Below, in pieces: positions 33,976-45,165 of a stretch of DNA of 64,000 nt. Source of the stretch: Agapetus fuscipes (taxonomy: Eukaryota; Arthropoda; Insecta; Trichoptera; Glossosomatidae); NCBI GenBank assembly GCA_951799405.1, contig OX637350.1, positions 8,107,852 to 8,171,851 of the forward strand, written 5' to 3'. A program made the translations under genes and the position numbers. Within the stretch, counting starts at the first letter, position 1. Each line of letters starts with the position of its first letter. The notes beneath the pieces are model-generated. The model ran no database searches. It was not told where the DNA came from and was given only the letters and a program-made list of their open reading frames with translations.

Positions 33976-34288
33976 AGTATAGCTGGTTGGTTATCAAGAG
34001 TAGAGGAGATGGGAGTAGGTTGTTTACTGTGAGGAGGTAATTGAACGCTGTCAGCGGTTCACAGCGCAAGCAGATTACCACCTCCTGCGGCTCGTGTGGA
34101 TGTGATTCTCCTGCCGCTCCTATCTGTGGAGTGCAATGCCTTGCGCTCGGTATCTGCTTTGTGGATGTTAAACTGAACGCAGTGTAGGGTTCCAAGTACC
34201 CAGGAAATCCATATCGAGTACTAGACACGAGAGGTTTGCAATACAATATCTAGGTATAAAGCGTAGATAAAAGTGCTAATAACATTCT
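33976..34288. other. Unrecognised GC-richer sequence
   Basis: Contains an inverted pair GGAGGTAA / TTACCACCTCC around 34035-34085. The minus-strand frame here partly overlaps antisense RTE sequence and is not supported. Confidence 0.4.
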
Positions 34289-34538
34289 GTAAAATAATCT
34301 TTAATGTAATTGCAAAGATATATAACATTCAAGATTCACATTACATGCATTTCCATAAGCAAACACGTATAAGTTTAGAAGCGCTTACACATACCGCATG
34401 TGGAATAACAACATAAAAACACGATCTCAAATAAGCCCGGCAACTCTTGTCGACTTTCCCTGAAGCAGGGTTGACATTTGTACAGTGAACCATTTTTTGC
34501 AGAATGGGTTGTCAGCCTCATATCACCTACATGTCATG
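34289..34538 (-). repeat. Rep-S retroposon, nearly full length
   Basis: Reverse copy from TTGCAAAGATATATAACATT through ACACATACCGCATGTGGA and TCCCTGAAGCAGGGTTGACA to CAGCCTCATATCACC. Confidence 0.78.
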
Positions 34539-35744
34539 GATCAAAATTTTACAATATCCTGTATCTTCATAATATACATATGTAGTATGTACATATCTTA
34601 CCACCATTCTTCTTCTGCATAAAGGAACGAGCACTTCATTGAGTATAAGATATGCAAGAAATTTCATCTTATTACGAGTATCATAAAATGTAATTGTTCT
34701 TGCATAGATTTGCCTCTATTAAGAGAACGCACCTGCCACAGGCTAACTGCCTGTCTATTTCAGTTCCTAGTAATTTTTCATGAAATTTCAGTTATTTCGG
34801 AATTTGCTGCATTGAGTTATTTTCTTCTATTATAATAAGGGTTCTTTCTCTTTATACATTCATCCCTTTGCTTTCATCATTCCACTTTGACGACTTACGA
34901 ATCTTTTTTCTCTGTCGCATTTCAACCTTCCTTCCCTTCAATACAACACAACCTCTGCAAGGCTTTGCCGCGTTAAGTTTTTCATGCAAAAATACATACA
35001 GGCATGTATGGTGGTAGTTATTCAATGGAGTGGCTATGAATGTGATTTTAGACCAAACGACATGATGCACCGCCTTTGATGCCATACATTACTGTCTCGC
35101 TCACGACATAAAAAATGTTTTTGTCATTTTTCAATGTAAGCAACGTGTCTCTACTCCGTCTTCAATCTATGTACCTACATATCACCTTATAAACCCATTA
35201 AATCACCATGGCTACGGTATTTGTTACTAGTGTCGTTGAAAGTATGAAAATATCCGATAAATTCCGAATTCCAAAATGCTCCGACCTAATTGCGTACGGG
35301 ATGTTTTTCACAAGTATCGATTACCGCGAGCATACAAGTTACATACTTGAACATCACTAGTTCTAGAAATGGCTGTCACTTTCGCGAGCAAAACATTTCG
35401 ACAAATGAAAAATAAATTTAATAAACGTAATCATATAAAATAGTTTTGTAAGTGAAAAATTATTCCACATTTAAAAAAAACATTTATTTTCTTTTGTTGG
35501 CACGTTTAGAAAATCGCCAGTTTGGCATTTATGTTTTTTTTCTTATTAGGTAACACACCTGTTGACAGTTGGAAGGTTACCGATAGAATGACTTTGGATT
35601 TTTGTATGATGAGTAAGTTAGCGCATTCCTAATTAAAGGGCTGCTTTCTTAGTCCATCTTGTTCTTATATATCGATGCAGGCATGCAAAGACAGCTTTGT
35701 CCCTCTCTCGTATGCCGCCACGCGTAGGTACCTACTCCAGATTC
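34539..35744. other. Unrecognised AT-rich sequence
   Basis: Short frames only. No repeat or RNA feature supported. Confidence 0.5.
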
Positions 35745-35896
35745 TCAAGTATAAAACATTACATAAAAACGCAACCGTAGCGTTTACGAAATAAATGTAT
35801 AGAACCTGAAACAGTGCTGAAAGTGAGTGTTTAAGTTTATATAAATTTTCAGGAAAACGCCAATGTTGAGTTCACGTAGTTTTGTATAGTTGGGTG
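35745..35896. mobile_element. FB1 foldback MITE, diverged
   Basis: Left arm TCAAGTATAAAACATTAC and right arm GAAAACGCCAATGTTGAGTT with an altered end (TTGTATAGTTGGGT). Confidence 0.6.
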
Positions 35897-36339
35897 CATT
35901 GCGAGAAGCGAACTGTGCAAATCCCGCGCAGGCAGTGCTGTGGAAAGCTTTTGTGCCATATGTGCATTAAATATGGAGTATTACAATGCAATGCGAAGTA
36001 AAAGGTATCCTGCGAATGCAAACCAAAGTCCCGGTATTTTCAAGTAATAGCAAAGTTAGCTAGAATGTAATTTTAGTTTATTTTTCATAATATTTAACTC
36101 ACCGAATTTCGTCAGAGAATATTTAGTTAGTTCACTAACGGTTCTCGAGATAGCGTCATATTCACTGACATTCACTGTTTTTTTTATATGAGGATACAAA
36201 CTGAACATTTTTTTTTCAATTTACTCTCCATCTTTCGAATGTACTCGTAGGTACTTTGAATCTATAAGCATATTTATATTTTTGATGCAAATTAAGTTTT
36301 CCCATTTTCGATTTTTGAATGGATAGACCAAATGTGAGA
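35897..36339. other. Unrecognised AT-rich sequence
   Basis: Nothing supported. Confidence 0.45.
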
Positions 36340-36418
36340 CCAGAGTTAGCCAGAGTTAGCCAGAGAATGCCACCCCTAGTGGAACGGCGGCTGGACACTT
36401 ACAGTAACAGTAACTGAT
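36340..36418 (+). mobile_element. RTE-like LINE 3' trailer and tail
   Basis: AATGCCACCCCTAGTGGAAC and GGCGGCTGGACA match the RTE trailer after the stop. They are followed by CTTACAGTAACAGTAACTG, the same TTACAG-type tail as at 31243-31262. AGAGTTAGCC repeats precede it. Confidence 0.6.
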
Positions 36419-36904
36419 TTGTTTTCCAAATATGGCAAAAGGTTTTTAACTTTGTATTCCCGAAACCTTCAAAGTATAATAGAGCATTCTAGAACAGTAC
36501 CCGATTTTTTTAGAGTTTGCTTGAAGAATCTGGACAAGAAAAAATGGATTCTAGTCTGTACTCTAGCACTAGTAAATAAGGTGTGTTTTGCCTGTAGCCG
36601 ATTTAGAGATTGTCCCTTTTTTGACTGAAACTCTTGTTAAAGCAACAGTGCACAACAATGTAAAATGTAGTCTTAAAATTAAATTATTGTTTTAATGCGT
36701 CAATTTCCCCGTTTAGAATCTAGCGTAGCACTTTTCTTTAACGACCGCGCTGAAAATCCCTCGCCAACCTGCAGACAGTGAGGCGAGCACATAAATCTAA
36801 ATTATATTTATAAAGTCAGGAAGCATAAAATCATAAAGAGCAATATTCATTACTACGCTCATTGTTCCTCAGGGCGCGCTTTATTTAAAATCTTAAAACA
36901 GAAC
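36419..36904. other. Unrecognised sequence
   Basis: A 69-codon plus frame at 36419-36628 has no recognisable domain. Confidence 0.4.
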
Positions 36905-37056
36905 ATAAAGTATAAAACTTTTAACTAAACTAAACCAAAGCGTTTACCACAAAACGCACGTTATCTAAAACAGCGTCTCCAGTGAGAGTTGTAGGTTTCT
37001 TATATTTTTAGTGAAACACTCTTGTTGAATTTGAACGTAAAGTTTACTTTGGATGA
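36905..37056. mobile_element. FB1 foldback MITE
   Basis: Left arm AAAGTATAAAACTTTTAACT and AAACCAAAGCGTTTACC, centre AAACAGCGTCTCCAGTGAGA, right arm TTTGAACGTAAAGTTTAC. Confidence 0.65.
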
Positions 37057-37476
37057 AGGTCTATTATACAGAGGGTAGCTCATCATGGCCTGTTAGAGAA
37101 GAAGCCTTTTAAATGTGCCGCTTTTGTTGAGTTTGTCGTCATGGACCATGGCGGACCGCCTCATCCGAAAATGTAATCAATCGTTTCCATAGTCATCAAC
37201 ATTTTTATCCTAAAGCTTCCGCATAAAATTGTTGTAATATCCATTCATTTATGTTGAATAGGACGTAATCGTTCTTGGGAATTTCAGCTGAAAGAAGTCA
37301 CATTGTCTTAAGAGGCTTTTAAATAAATGAAGTATTTTTTTTACGGCTCGTAAACATGAAACTTTGCCTAACCCATGTTTTTTTTATCTTCACATGAAAT
37401 CAAGTGGATAGTTTTACAAATTTTAATTGATTTTCAGAATTCATCTTCTTTGCGAATTTACCATAAAAAAAAAAAA
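37057..37476. other. Unrecognised sequence
   Basis: No supported feature. An A-run at 37465-37476 adjoins the SINE-A copy. Confidence 0.45.
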
Positions 37477-37804
37477 CGCAACTAAGCTACACATATAGTG
37501 TAACTTCTTGCCGCGTTATCCCCGAAGGGGTCGCATGTGGCGAGTTGAACCTATTTATTTTTACAGGTAAGGGGGCCGGCCTTACGCCAACCACTTCAAT
37601 TAAAGTGGTGTTTTCCCAGCTCCCGAGAGAGCTGGTACTCATTTCTTGTGAAGGCTGAGTAAACCTTGCCGGCATTATTATTTTGGGGTTTGAAATAAAC
37701 ACCGAAACGGGAAATCATTTCTGACACCCTCGCGCTCGGTGGGATTCGAACCCGAGCTCACGGCATGGAATGCAAGCACTCAACCAACTGAGCTATCGAC
37801 CGGT
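37477..37804 (-). mobile_element. SINE-A, full length with tRNA-like head
   Basis: On the minus strand the element starts at 37804 with ACCGGTCGATAGCTCAGTTG (A box TAGCTCAGTTGG). The B box GGGTTCGAATCCC is at about 37742-37752. Together they form a tRNA-like internal Pol III promoter. The body carries hairpins CCAGCTC/GGGAGCTGG, CCACTTT/AAAGTGG, a CCCC-TTCG-GGG loop and CTACAC/GTGTAG, and ends TAGTTGCG followed by T's. The plus strand shows a GGATTCGAACCC that could be mistaken for a tRNA gene, but other copies share the body, so it is a SINE. No protein is encoded. Confidence 0.85.
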
Positions 37805-38163
37805 ACTACCATCCTTCGTGGATAAATTTGAACATATTTTTATTGTATGTCTTACCCTATCCTTTTTCTTCTTCAATTTTTCATATTCCCATAGCATTTT
37901 TAATATCAGTTGTACAGTCATACAAAGCTTTCAATACTTTCAAGACGTTACCATGACAGTCAATTTCGTAACCGTATTTTAAGCCAAAAAATGTTTTCAT
38001 TTAAAGGACACACTACCTATAGCTGAGGGTAAGCTTTGCAAGCCGATAATCCTTGAAAGAAAAGTCTAGCCAGTATTGGAGGGACATCACAAATAGTGAT
38101 GCTCCATTAAGTTTGTTAGCGTCTGTATCGAGCCTAAGCCGTAGTCTTCTTTTCCGTCTAAAT
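37805..38163. other. Unrecognised sequence
   Basis: No supported feature up to the hAT element; its last 8 bases are the hAT target duplication. Confidence 0.45.
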
Positions 38164-38346
38164 CAGTGGTTCCCAAACTTTTGATTTCGCGTAAAATGAA
38201 AAATGTAAAACGAAATTATAAATCAGTGACGTACCACTGAAGTGCAACAGTTAAAAAATCGTTCAAAATTGTAAAGTAATATAAACTGCAACAGCTGTTT
38301 ATTACAACATGATGTTTGTTTATTAATTATGCTTATTAATTAATAA

Positions 38347-40791
38347 TGCCTTGACTCTCCACCAGGAACCACAAATATAATATTAGGAGATTATAACTTA
38401 CCATCTATTGTCTGGTCACCTTACTCTGATGATTATCTGAATATTACCTCTAAGAGTGGTGCGAAGGCTCAGCTTCTGGAGGACATGTTGTCTCTGACCG
38501 ATTTCAAGCAGTTCAATTCAGTATACAATAGTATTAATTCTGGTATATTAGACCTTGTTCTCTCCAATGCTCCAATGAAGGTGTCTTCGACCGTAGGATT
38601 GGTGCGGGCGGACGGTTATCACCCTCCATTGGTCGTGAGTATTGCTCCTTCTCTTGTCCCGATTGGTCTGAGCTGCAATGCCGAGCGTGTTCGTTATAAT
38701 TTTCGCAAAACCAACTTTACGTCGTGTAAGATGGAACTCTCCGAGATCGATTGGTCGTTCCTCGAAGATTTTGATGTTAACGATGCTCTGCAGCTTTTTT
38801 ACAACTCAGTTTGGCGAGTAATTGAACATCATACCCCAAAAATGAGACCTAAGTCTCACAAATACACTTCATGGTACAGCGCTTCCCTTATCCATATGAT
38901 TAGGGAAAAAGACAAAGTTCACAAAAGATTTAAAATATATGGTAACGAAACGGATAAGAAGGCCTTTGCTGTCTTGCGAAATAGGGTGAAGAAGTTAATT
39001 AAAAATTGTCACAAATCATATGTAGCCTCCATCGAGGCCTCGCTCAAGCACTCCGCTAAACCCTTTTGGAGTTATGTAAACTCACACAAACACTCAAGTT
39101 CCATACCACGGGAGGTGAGTTACGAAGGAGTCACAGCTAATGGTGGTGAGGGTGTCAGCAATTTATTTGCAGAATTCTTTTCTTCTGTCTTTGTCGACTC
39201 CTCTATAATTGACGAACACTTAGAAAACTCCCCTTTTGTATCTCACCTTTCTCTTTGTCGCTTGTCTCTAAGTAAGTACGAAATATTAAAAATTATCAAT
39301 AGTTTAGATATTAACAAGGGCATTGGAAGTGACGATATACCGAATTTATTTGTAAAGGAATGCGCTGACGAATTGATTGATCCTTTGTTTACTATTTTTC
39401 AGCGATCGCTTGACAGCGGTGTCTTTCCGGTTTTGTGGAAGGTCTCGAGAATTGTTCCTATTTTTAAATCCGGCAACAGAGCGGACGTAAAAAACTATAG
39501 GCCCATCAGTCTATTGCCTGTCTTCTCGAAAATTTTCGAGAAGGTCGTGTACGCGTACGTCTATCACCACGTCGGTCCGCTGCTAGACAAAAACCAGCAT
39601 GGTTTCGTCTCCAAAAAATCCACGAATACCAATCTGATGGAGTTCGTGAACTACCTGAGCGAAAGTCTTGATTCCAGGGTCCAGGTGGACGCTATCTATA
39701 CCGATCTCAGCAAGGCGTTTGACCGGGTTGATCACAGTATTATTCTGAGGAAATTGCATGGGATGGGCATTGGGCGTGGTTTGCTAAACTGGTTCAGCTC
39801 TTATCTTAGTGACAGGGTGCAGTATGTCTCTGTAGGAGGACACGACTCTGGTCCAATGGTGGTCACCTCTGGTGTGCCACAGGGTTCGCACTTGGGTCCC
39901 CTATTGTTTTTAATATTTATGAATGATCTTGGCGCGAATCTCGCTTGCAGTTATCTGATGTACGCTGACGACCTAAAATTATTCATTCAGGTAAAAGACA
40001 TGGGCGACTGCCATAAATTGCAGACTGACTTGAGTGCTTTGACTGCTTGGTGCTCTACTAACAACATGGTGTTGAATACAAGTAAGTGTTATTCTATCAC
40101 GTTCACCCGTAATAGAAAGGTTACAAAATATGACTATAAAATCAACAGCGTGTGCATTGACAGGGTCACCGCGATCAAGGACTTAGGCATCACTCTCGAT
40201 GCAGAACTTACGTTTAGGAAACATTACGAAATAATTACACAGAAATCATATAGGACTCTGGGTTTCATCTTCAGAATTACGAAACCATTAAAAAACCCAA
40301 GTAGCCTGATAGCATTGTATTACTCATTAGTCCGTAGCATACTCGAGTACCAGTCCTTTATATGGTCACCCCACTATGCCGTTCATAAAGATAACATTGA
40401 ACGTGTTCAAAAGTGTTTCACGAGGGTACTCTCTTACAGAGCAGGTTTAGGAAGGGGAAAAGCTTACCCTGAGCGACTTCGTCACTTTAAGATGGATACG
40501 TTGTATGATAGGCGCAATATTGCTGAACTTGTATATCTTTGTAAGCTCATACGTGGAGATTTGCACACAACAGATATTGAAAGTTTGCATTTTCATGGAA
40601 ATGTACGATTAAGAAATAGCGAAACGTTTAGAATCAGGAAATACAATTCCAACGTTGGTCATTTTCGACCTATTGATCGAATGATGAGGTCCTACAATGC
40701 TTTAGAGAGAGTTCTTCCCGATATTGATATATTTTCCAGTTCAATTGAATCACTTAAAACTGCGATAAGGGGTAATTTTTGTCGAGATTGA
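38347..40791 (+). CDS. LINE ORF2, endonuclease end plus full reverse transcriptase
   Basis: Frame open without stops for 814 codons; the first internal ATG is at 38485. Before that ATG the frame encodes IILGDYNLPSIVWSP, the conserved GDFN block of apurinic-like endonucleases. It is followed by SGILDLVLSN and YHPPL, the last endonuclease blocks. Counting from ATG 38485, NYRPISLLPV lies near residue 335, motif A AIYTDLSKAFDRVD at 403, motif B SGVPQGSHLGPLLF at 462 and motif C YADDLKLF at 493. The thumb segment KDLGITLDAELTFRKH and a long C-terminal domain follow. This suits a Jockey/CR1-type LINE that nicks DNA and reverse-transcribes its own RNA at the break. The endonuclease N-terminus and ORF1 are lost by 5' truncation, so it cannot move by itself, but the intact frame argues for recent insertion. 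It lies inside a hAT element. Confidence 0.93.
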   Translation, partial: CLDSPPGTTNIILGDYNLPSIVWSPYSDDYLNITSKSGAKAQLLEDMLSLTDFKQFNSVYNSINSGILDLVLSNAPMKVSSTVGLVRADGYHPPLVVSIAPSLVPIGLSCNAERVRYNFRKTNFTSCKMELSEIDWSFLEDFDVNDALQLFYNSVWRVIEHHTPKMRPKSHKYTSWYSASLIHMIREKDKVHKRFKIYGNETDKKAFAVLRNRVKKLIKNCHKSYVASIEASLKHSAKPFWSYVNSHKHSSSIPREVSYEGVTANGGEGVSNLFAEFFSSVFVDSSIIDEHLENSPFVSHLSLCRLSLSKYEILKIINSLDINKGIGSDDIPNLFVKECADELIDPLFTIFQRSLDSGVFPVLWKVSRIVPIFKSGNRADVKNYRPISLLPVFSKIFEKVVYAYVYHHVGPLLDKNQHGFVSKKSTNTNLMEFVNYLSESLDSRVQVDAIYTDLSKAFDRVDHSIILRKLHGMGIGRGLLNWFSSYLSDRVQYVSVGGHDSGPMVVTSGVPQGSHLGPLLFLIFMNDLGANLACSYLMYADDLKLFIQVKDMGDCHKLQTDLSALTAWCSTNNMVLNTSKCYSITFTRNRKVTKYDYKINSVCIDRVTAIKDLGITLDAELTFRKHYEIITQKSYRTLGFIFRITKPLKNPSSLIALYYSLVRSILEYQSFIWSPHYAVHKDNIERVQKCFTRVLSYRAGLGRGKAYPERLRHFKMDTLYDRRNIAELVYLCKLIRGDLHTTDIESLHFHGNVRLRNSETFRIRKYNSNVGHFRPIDRMMRSYNALERVLPDIDIFSSSIESLKTAIRGNFCRD

Positions 40792-41330
40792 TAATTTTAA
40801 ATTTATATTATATCCTGTTAATGAATCATACCTAAGCTAATCTTTAAACAACCCTAAATCATGGTTTGAATATTCTATTCTATTCTATTTTTGTTTATAT
40901 TTGTAAACAATTTTCATGTATGTTTTTATTTCTGTTTGCATGGCTGACATCGTGTTCAGTATTCTTATTTTTATTTATTAAATGCCTGAAATTTCAACGC
41001 AAGCATTTTATAGACATTGCCGGTGACGTTTTATGAATCTGATGCATTGTGCATGTGTGCGTTGGTTATCGCTGTACAGCATTGTATGCTGTATAATGTA
41101 TATGTGCGTTGAAGCTCAGCGCCCCGGCATAGTGTATTTACCTATTCCAACTCATAATACCTACTCCCGCTAATTAATTATTGTTAAAATAAGATTATGC
41201 GATAGGCACCTATTATTGGAGCATTGGAGATACTTATGTATTTGTATTATTGTGTTTTTTTTGTGTATGTGCTACTCCTTTGTTCTGTTGGTGTCTTTAA
41301 GAATAAATAAATAAATAAATAAATAATAAA
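40792..41330 (+). mobile_element. LINE 3' UTR and AATA-repeat tail
   Basis: Non-coding trailer after the ORF2 stop, ending TGTTCTGTTGGTGTCTTTAA and an AAATAAAT-type tail at 41302-41330. The last part recurs at 19905-20037, showing a second family member. No clear target-site duplication was found. Confidence 0.8.
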
Positions 41331-41590
41331 ATTATAGAAAACAAATACAATACTCTAAGGACTTAGCGCGAAAAATGGTGCTGCATGTTCGAGACAAGAA
41401 AGGAAATATTTGGCTCAGTTGTACTTAATTTTAAGGCGAAATTGAAAAACGTTTTATCTAATTATTTACTATGTATTTTCTATGGCCATGTCTGCTTGCG
41501 TATCACCTTAAGAAGCGTCGCGTACCACTGGTGGTACGCGTACCATAGTTTGGGAATCACTGGTCTAAATAGTTCAGATTCCGTGAAAGA

Positions 41591-41733
41591 CTTGGACGTT
41601 TACACCCAACCATAGCGTTAACCAAAAATATATGGAATCTAAAACGTTCACTTGATGCGTTGTTTAAGGTTCCATATATTTTTTGTAGATGCTTTGGTTT
41701 AGTTGAAGCGTAAACTTTTATACTTGGTGTACA
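41591..41733. mobile_element. FB1 foldback MITE, well preserved
   Basis: Left arm CCCAACCATAGCGTTAACCA and AAATATATGGAATC, right arm GGTTCCATATATTTTTTGTA to TATACTTGGTGTAC. It begins about 20 bp from the hAT target duplication. Confidence 0.75.
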
Positions 41734-44596
41734 GCTTCCGTATAAGAGTTGGACGTTTAAATCGCCTTATAATTGATTGCTTACGTTGTTTATGTAATTG
41801 TCTTATGTTCTGTAAGGAAAGGGATTTTTCCTTTCTGCATGGAATGATCTGTTTCAAGTATTGCCTGAGTAAATATATTGTTTTTCTTTTAAAAGACGAA
41901 GTGCCTTTTTTTCTTTGCTAAGCTTAACTAACAAAACACAAGTTCATTCAATTTAGATTAAAGTCTCTCCTTAAAGCTAAGCAATAGTAGGTATTTAAAA
42001 CGTTCGAATATAAAGAGCTAGGACAGTTATGAAATTATGACTAGGTTATTTTTTCATTAGATTTACCAAATTTTTCTGTTGATGGATTTCGTGCTTTTCA
42101 TTCTAATTCTTACTTTCTACTCATATATTGAACCCAATTTTTAAATATTAACGATTCGTTGATTAATTGAGATTTTAATTGCTGTAAAAGAATATGGTGT
42201 CCATTTTCTCGCAGATTACCAATATTGTCTTTATCTATATTTGTTTAACCTTTTTATTGCTTTTCAATAAACACGAATCAGACTTTAATTGTTTGTATGT
42301 AATCTGTTATAACCTCACTTTCTGGCATGCCCATATTTTATTGAATTCCCTCATCAGCCATTGTTGGCGGGCGTGTTGAACTTTCCCACCGCGTCATTCA
42401 AATTAATACGGATCACTTGGTCGCTGTTCCCCGCGCCTTTGTTCAGCCGTACTGAAATCAATCGGTGTGATACACGCGCCTCAAATGTTCCTACGTACCA
42501 CCATTCAATGAAAGCAAATTACATACCCTGGGATATTATGACGTCATCAATCGTATTGTGTTCGTATCATCATCATCAACAATAAGTGGACAATATTCAA
42601 TGCACTGTTTTGGGAAAATGTCCCACAAGACTGCGGGATAGCTTGTCAATTGAGCGCCATTATTTCAATCTTCTGGCCTACATGACGGCACGCCAGGAGC
42701 AGTGCAGTGGATGGAGGGCTTGGAGCTTCGCCTCTGACGCGGCCCAATGGCCAAGAAAATGTTGCGTTTGCTGACCATACGAAAAGAAAGAAAGATTTCA
42801 ATGTTTATCGTCTCTAAAGACCTCTAGCGCAAAGAATAACCAGTTTTTGTAAGGTTACATGAACCTTTGTAATCATTGTGAATGAGGCCAGATGATTTTT
42901 TAAATAAATGGAATCGACTACCTTCCAATTTCTTGTTATCTTGTAAAAACCAGCGTTATTAAAATGATCTCAATAAACTAATGAGCGTTTTAGCCTTCCT
43001 TATCAACCGTTGTCTATCTTACGCATTTCATCTTCATCATTACGCATTTTATCATATTCGACGCGACAGTCTTCATAATTCATTTCAAGTACCTCGTTCT
43101 GGGTCTACCCACTAGCATGTATCCTTTTTTATCGTTCCCATGTCTCAGTGAAAGCAGTCTGCTCACTTTTATTGATTTTAGCACATCAAAGAATTAAGAA
43201 TAAAGACAGAATCTTAAGCACAATAAAGAATCTTAATTTAGATTGTGTCCAGATGGTAACAGACTAGCTTACTCTGCTTGCAATATGTTATCAGTTGGTA
43301 TAATAAACAACTCCTGGGAAGGACATAAATCATCGTTACATTAACCACCTCATTTGTAGCCGCGGAACTGTGCCCCACACCGCGAGTTGTAATTATTCTC
43401 TGAATAATTGGTACATGAATATTCTCTTAGTTATTAATTTCATTACTTTATGTGGAATCATTAATTCGCTACACAGGTGACTTTGATGTACTAAGCAACT
43501 AAGTGATAATACCTTTATGGCAATTACGAATTTATTTGATCAACGTGCTTTAGTCGTAGATTGTATATGTATACTAAACAATGGTTGATATCAAAACATA
43601 GCGCGTAAAAAAATCAGTTTGTCAAATTTTTTCAGATTGAACCTCAATTTCTTGTAGGTACGTATCTGCCTCTCCGATCTTTCTGTTGAGGGTCGTGATT
43701 CCTTGGCTGGATTTCATTCGAACATAGAACGAACCTAAACGTCGTTTCCTGAACTGAGTCGCTTTCAAAGCTCGTGTCACGGAAAACGTGCGGTCTCTTC
43801 CACCAATTCTCTGTCAGTTCATCGAGTTGAAGATGACTCCGTAATTCTCTGACCTTCTAGAATTATGGAAGGTTATATACTTTACATAAGTTCCTCTCAA
43901 AATTGTCTGTCTATGGCACAAAGCCGACTGATGACCTCGACTGTACCAGACGTTTTTTTTATCGGTTGTTCACAAAAGTAACAAAAATATTATTTACTTT
44001 ATGTTCGAGTAATTGAAGTGCATTGACAAAGGTCCATTGTATGTGTAAAAGTTAACCATTTTTAAAAATTGAAACGTCAAAGGTTTTGACTTATGATTAC
44101 ATTACTTGACAACAATGGAGCAGGCACGCCTGCACTAAACAGAGTTAAAAATGGATTTTTCAATTGGCACGAATTGGATTTTTGTGCCGCGTAATTTCAC
44201 ACATACGCTGGGAAATGGTCCGTAATTTTTCCACATAATGATTGCTTTTGTTGATTTAAATTGCTTCGTAACGCGATTCCGTTTTATTTATCATTGGGCG
44301 GGAGCAGGTACGGAACTCCCTTCCAGCGCGCGCAGAGGGACCGCCCGAATTGCGAAACGGCGGTTTTTTTTTTGCGAATAAATTTTATGGCATTGTTATG
44401 CTATTTCCTCCTGCTGCTTTATACAAACTTTACCTCTCGTACGTATTTCTTATTTTCGGATCTATTATTGAGCTGACTATATTTTAATCTCACTGGATGA
44501 ATCGCTTACCCGAATATTATCAGGAGATAGCAAATAAAAGCTACTTCGATAATCTGTTATACACTACCGGTATTATTCACACCAGAAAATCCATAG
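41734..44596. other. Long unrecognised stretch
   Basis: Nearly 2.9 kb without a supported gene or repeat. GC-richer patches lie at 42360-42500, 42640-42770 and 44290-44370, with short unrecognised frames. On the minus strand near 43100-43130 VGRPRTRY recalls the GRPRxRW block of LINE C-termini, but it is too short to call. Confidence 0.4.
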
Positions 44597-44597
44597 T

Positions 44598-44626
44598 GCC
44601 ACCCACCCAACCGTGTTGGGTGGGTG
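44598..44626. repeat. Short GC hairpin
   Basis: CACCCACCCAAC and GTTGGGTGGGTG form a 12-bp perfect stem around CGT, directly at the 5' edge of an RTE fragment. Confidence 0.7.
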
Positions 44627-45165
44627 AAAATGAAAATGGCGGTACACAATTGTATTTTGTTGCCGACCCTGATGTATGGAAGCGAGTCATGGACGTTGAA
44701 TGAAAGAGAAGTAAATAAGGTATGCACCGTAGAAATGGCCCATCTGAGAAGTATGACAGGAAAAACACTGAAAGATAGAGTGAGAAACGAATGGGTTCTA
44801 AATGAATGCGGAGTAAAAGAAAGCGTGAAAGTGAAAGTTCAAAGAAGTGTGATGCGATGGTTTGGACATATTGAAAGGATGAATGAAGACCGACTGACAA
44901 AAAGAGTGTATAAAGGGAATGTAACAGGTAAGCGTGGAAGGGGAAGACCTAGGAAACAATGGATTGATCAGATAAATGAGATTGCGAATGAATGGAATCT
45001 ACAGAGTGGAAACAAGAGAAGAGCATGCATGAAAAGAGTGATGAAATTAGATGAGATGAAAGAAGTATGCAAGGACAGAGTCAAGTGGAGGCACTTGTGT
45101 GGAGGTACTGGCCACCCCTAGAGGAAAGGCGGCAGGATACAAGACAAGACAAGACAAGATCTCTA
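44624..45165 (+). pseudogene. RTE-like LINE, C-terminal fragment with ACAAG tail
   Basis: Open plus frame of 165 codons from MAVHNCILLPTLMYGSESWT to the natural end GGTGHP at 45121. It includes MRWFGHIERMNEDRLTKRVY, KRGRGRPRKQWIDQINEIAN and KEVCKDRVKWRHLC. The stop is followed by the family trailer and a tail of ACAAG repeats (45141-45160). All catalytic motifs are missing, so this is a heavily 5'-truncated copy. Its tail unit differs from the TTACAG units of the copy at 31277-32152. Confidence 0.85.

Larger units (their letters stand above)
38164..41562. mobile_element. hAT element (non-autonomous) interrupted by a LINE
   Basis: Left end CAGTGGTTCCCAAACTTTTG and right end CATAGTTTGGGAATCACTG are inverted repeats with the CAGTGGTT..CAAACTTTT pattern typical of hAT transposons. 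The 8-bp duplication GTCTAAAT flanks it exactly (38156-38163 and 41563-41570). A subterminal GTACCACTG motif appears near both ends. Without the LINE (about 38347-41330) only about 410 bp of hAT sequence remains, with no transposase, so it is a MITE-like derivative that later served as a LINE target. Confidence 0.9.

Noticed and set aside
33743..34246. 167-codon minus-strand frame
   Set aside because: Its C-terminal half is antisense to the RTE fragment at 33785-33975, and the other half has no recognisable domain.
37740..37804. Apparent tRNA gene on the minus strand (TAGCTCAGTTGG plus GGTTCGAATCC)
   Set aside because: It is followed by the SINE-A body shared with other copies, so it is a SINE promoter head.
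42586..42774. 62-codon plus frame after a CATCATCATC run
   Set aside because: Considered as a LINE C-terminus, but no conserved block is present.
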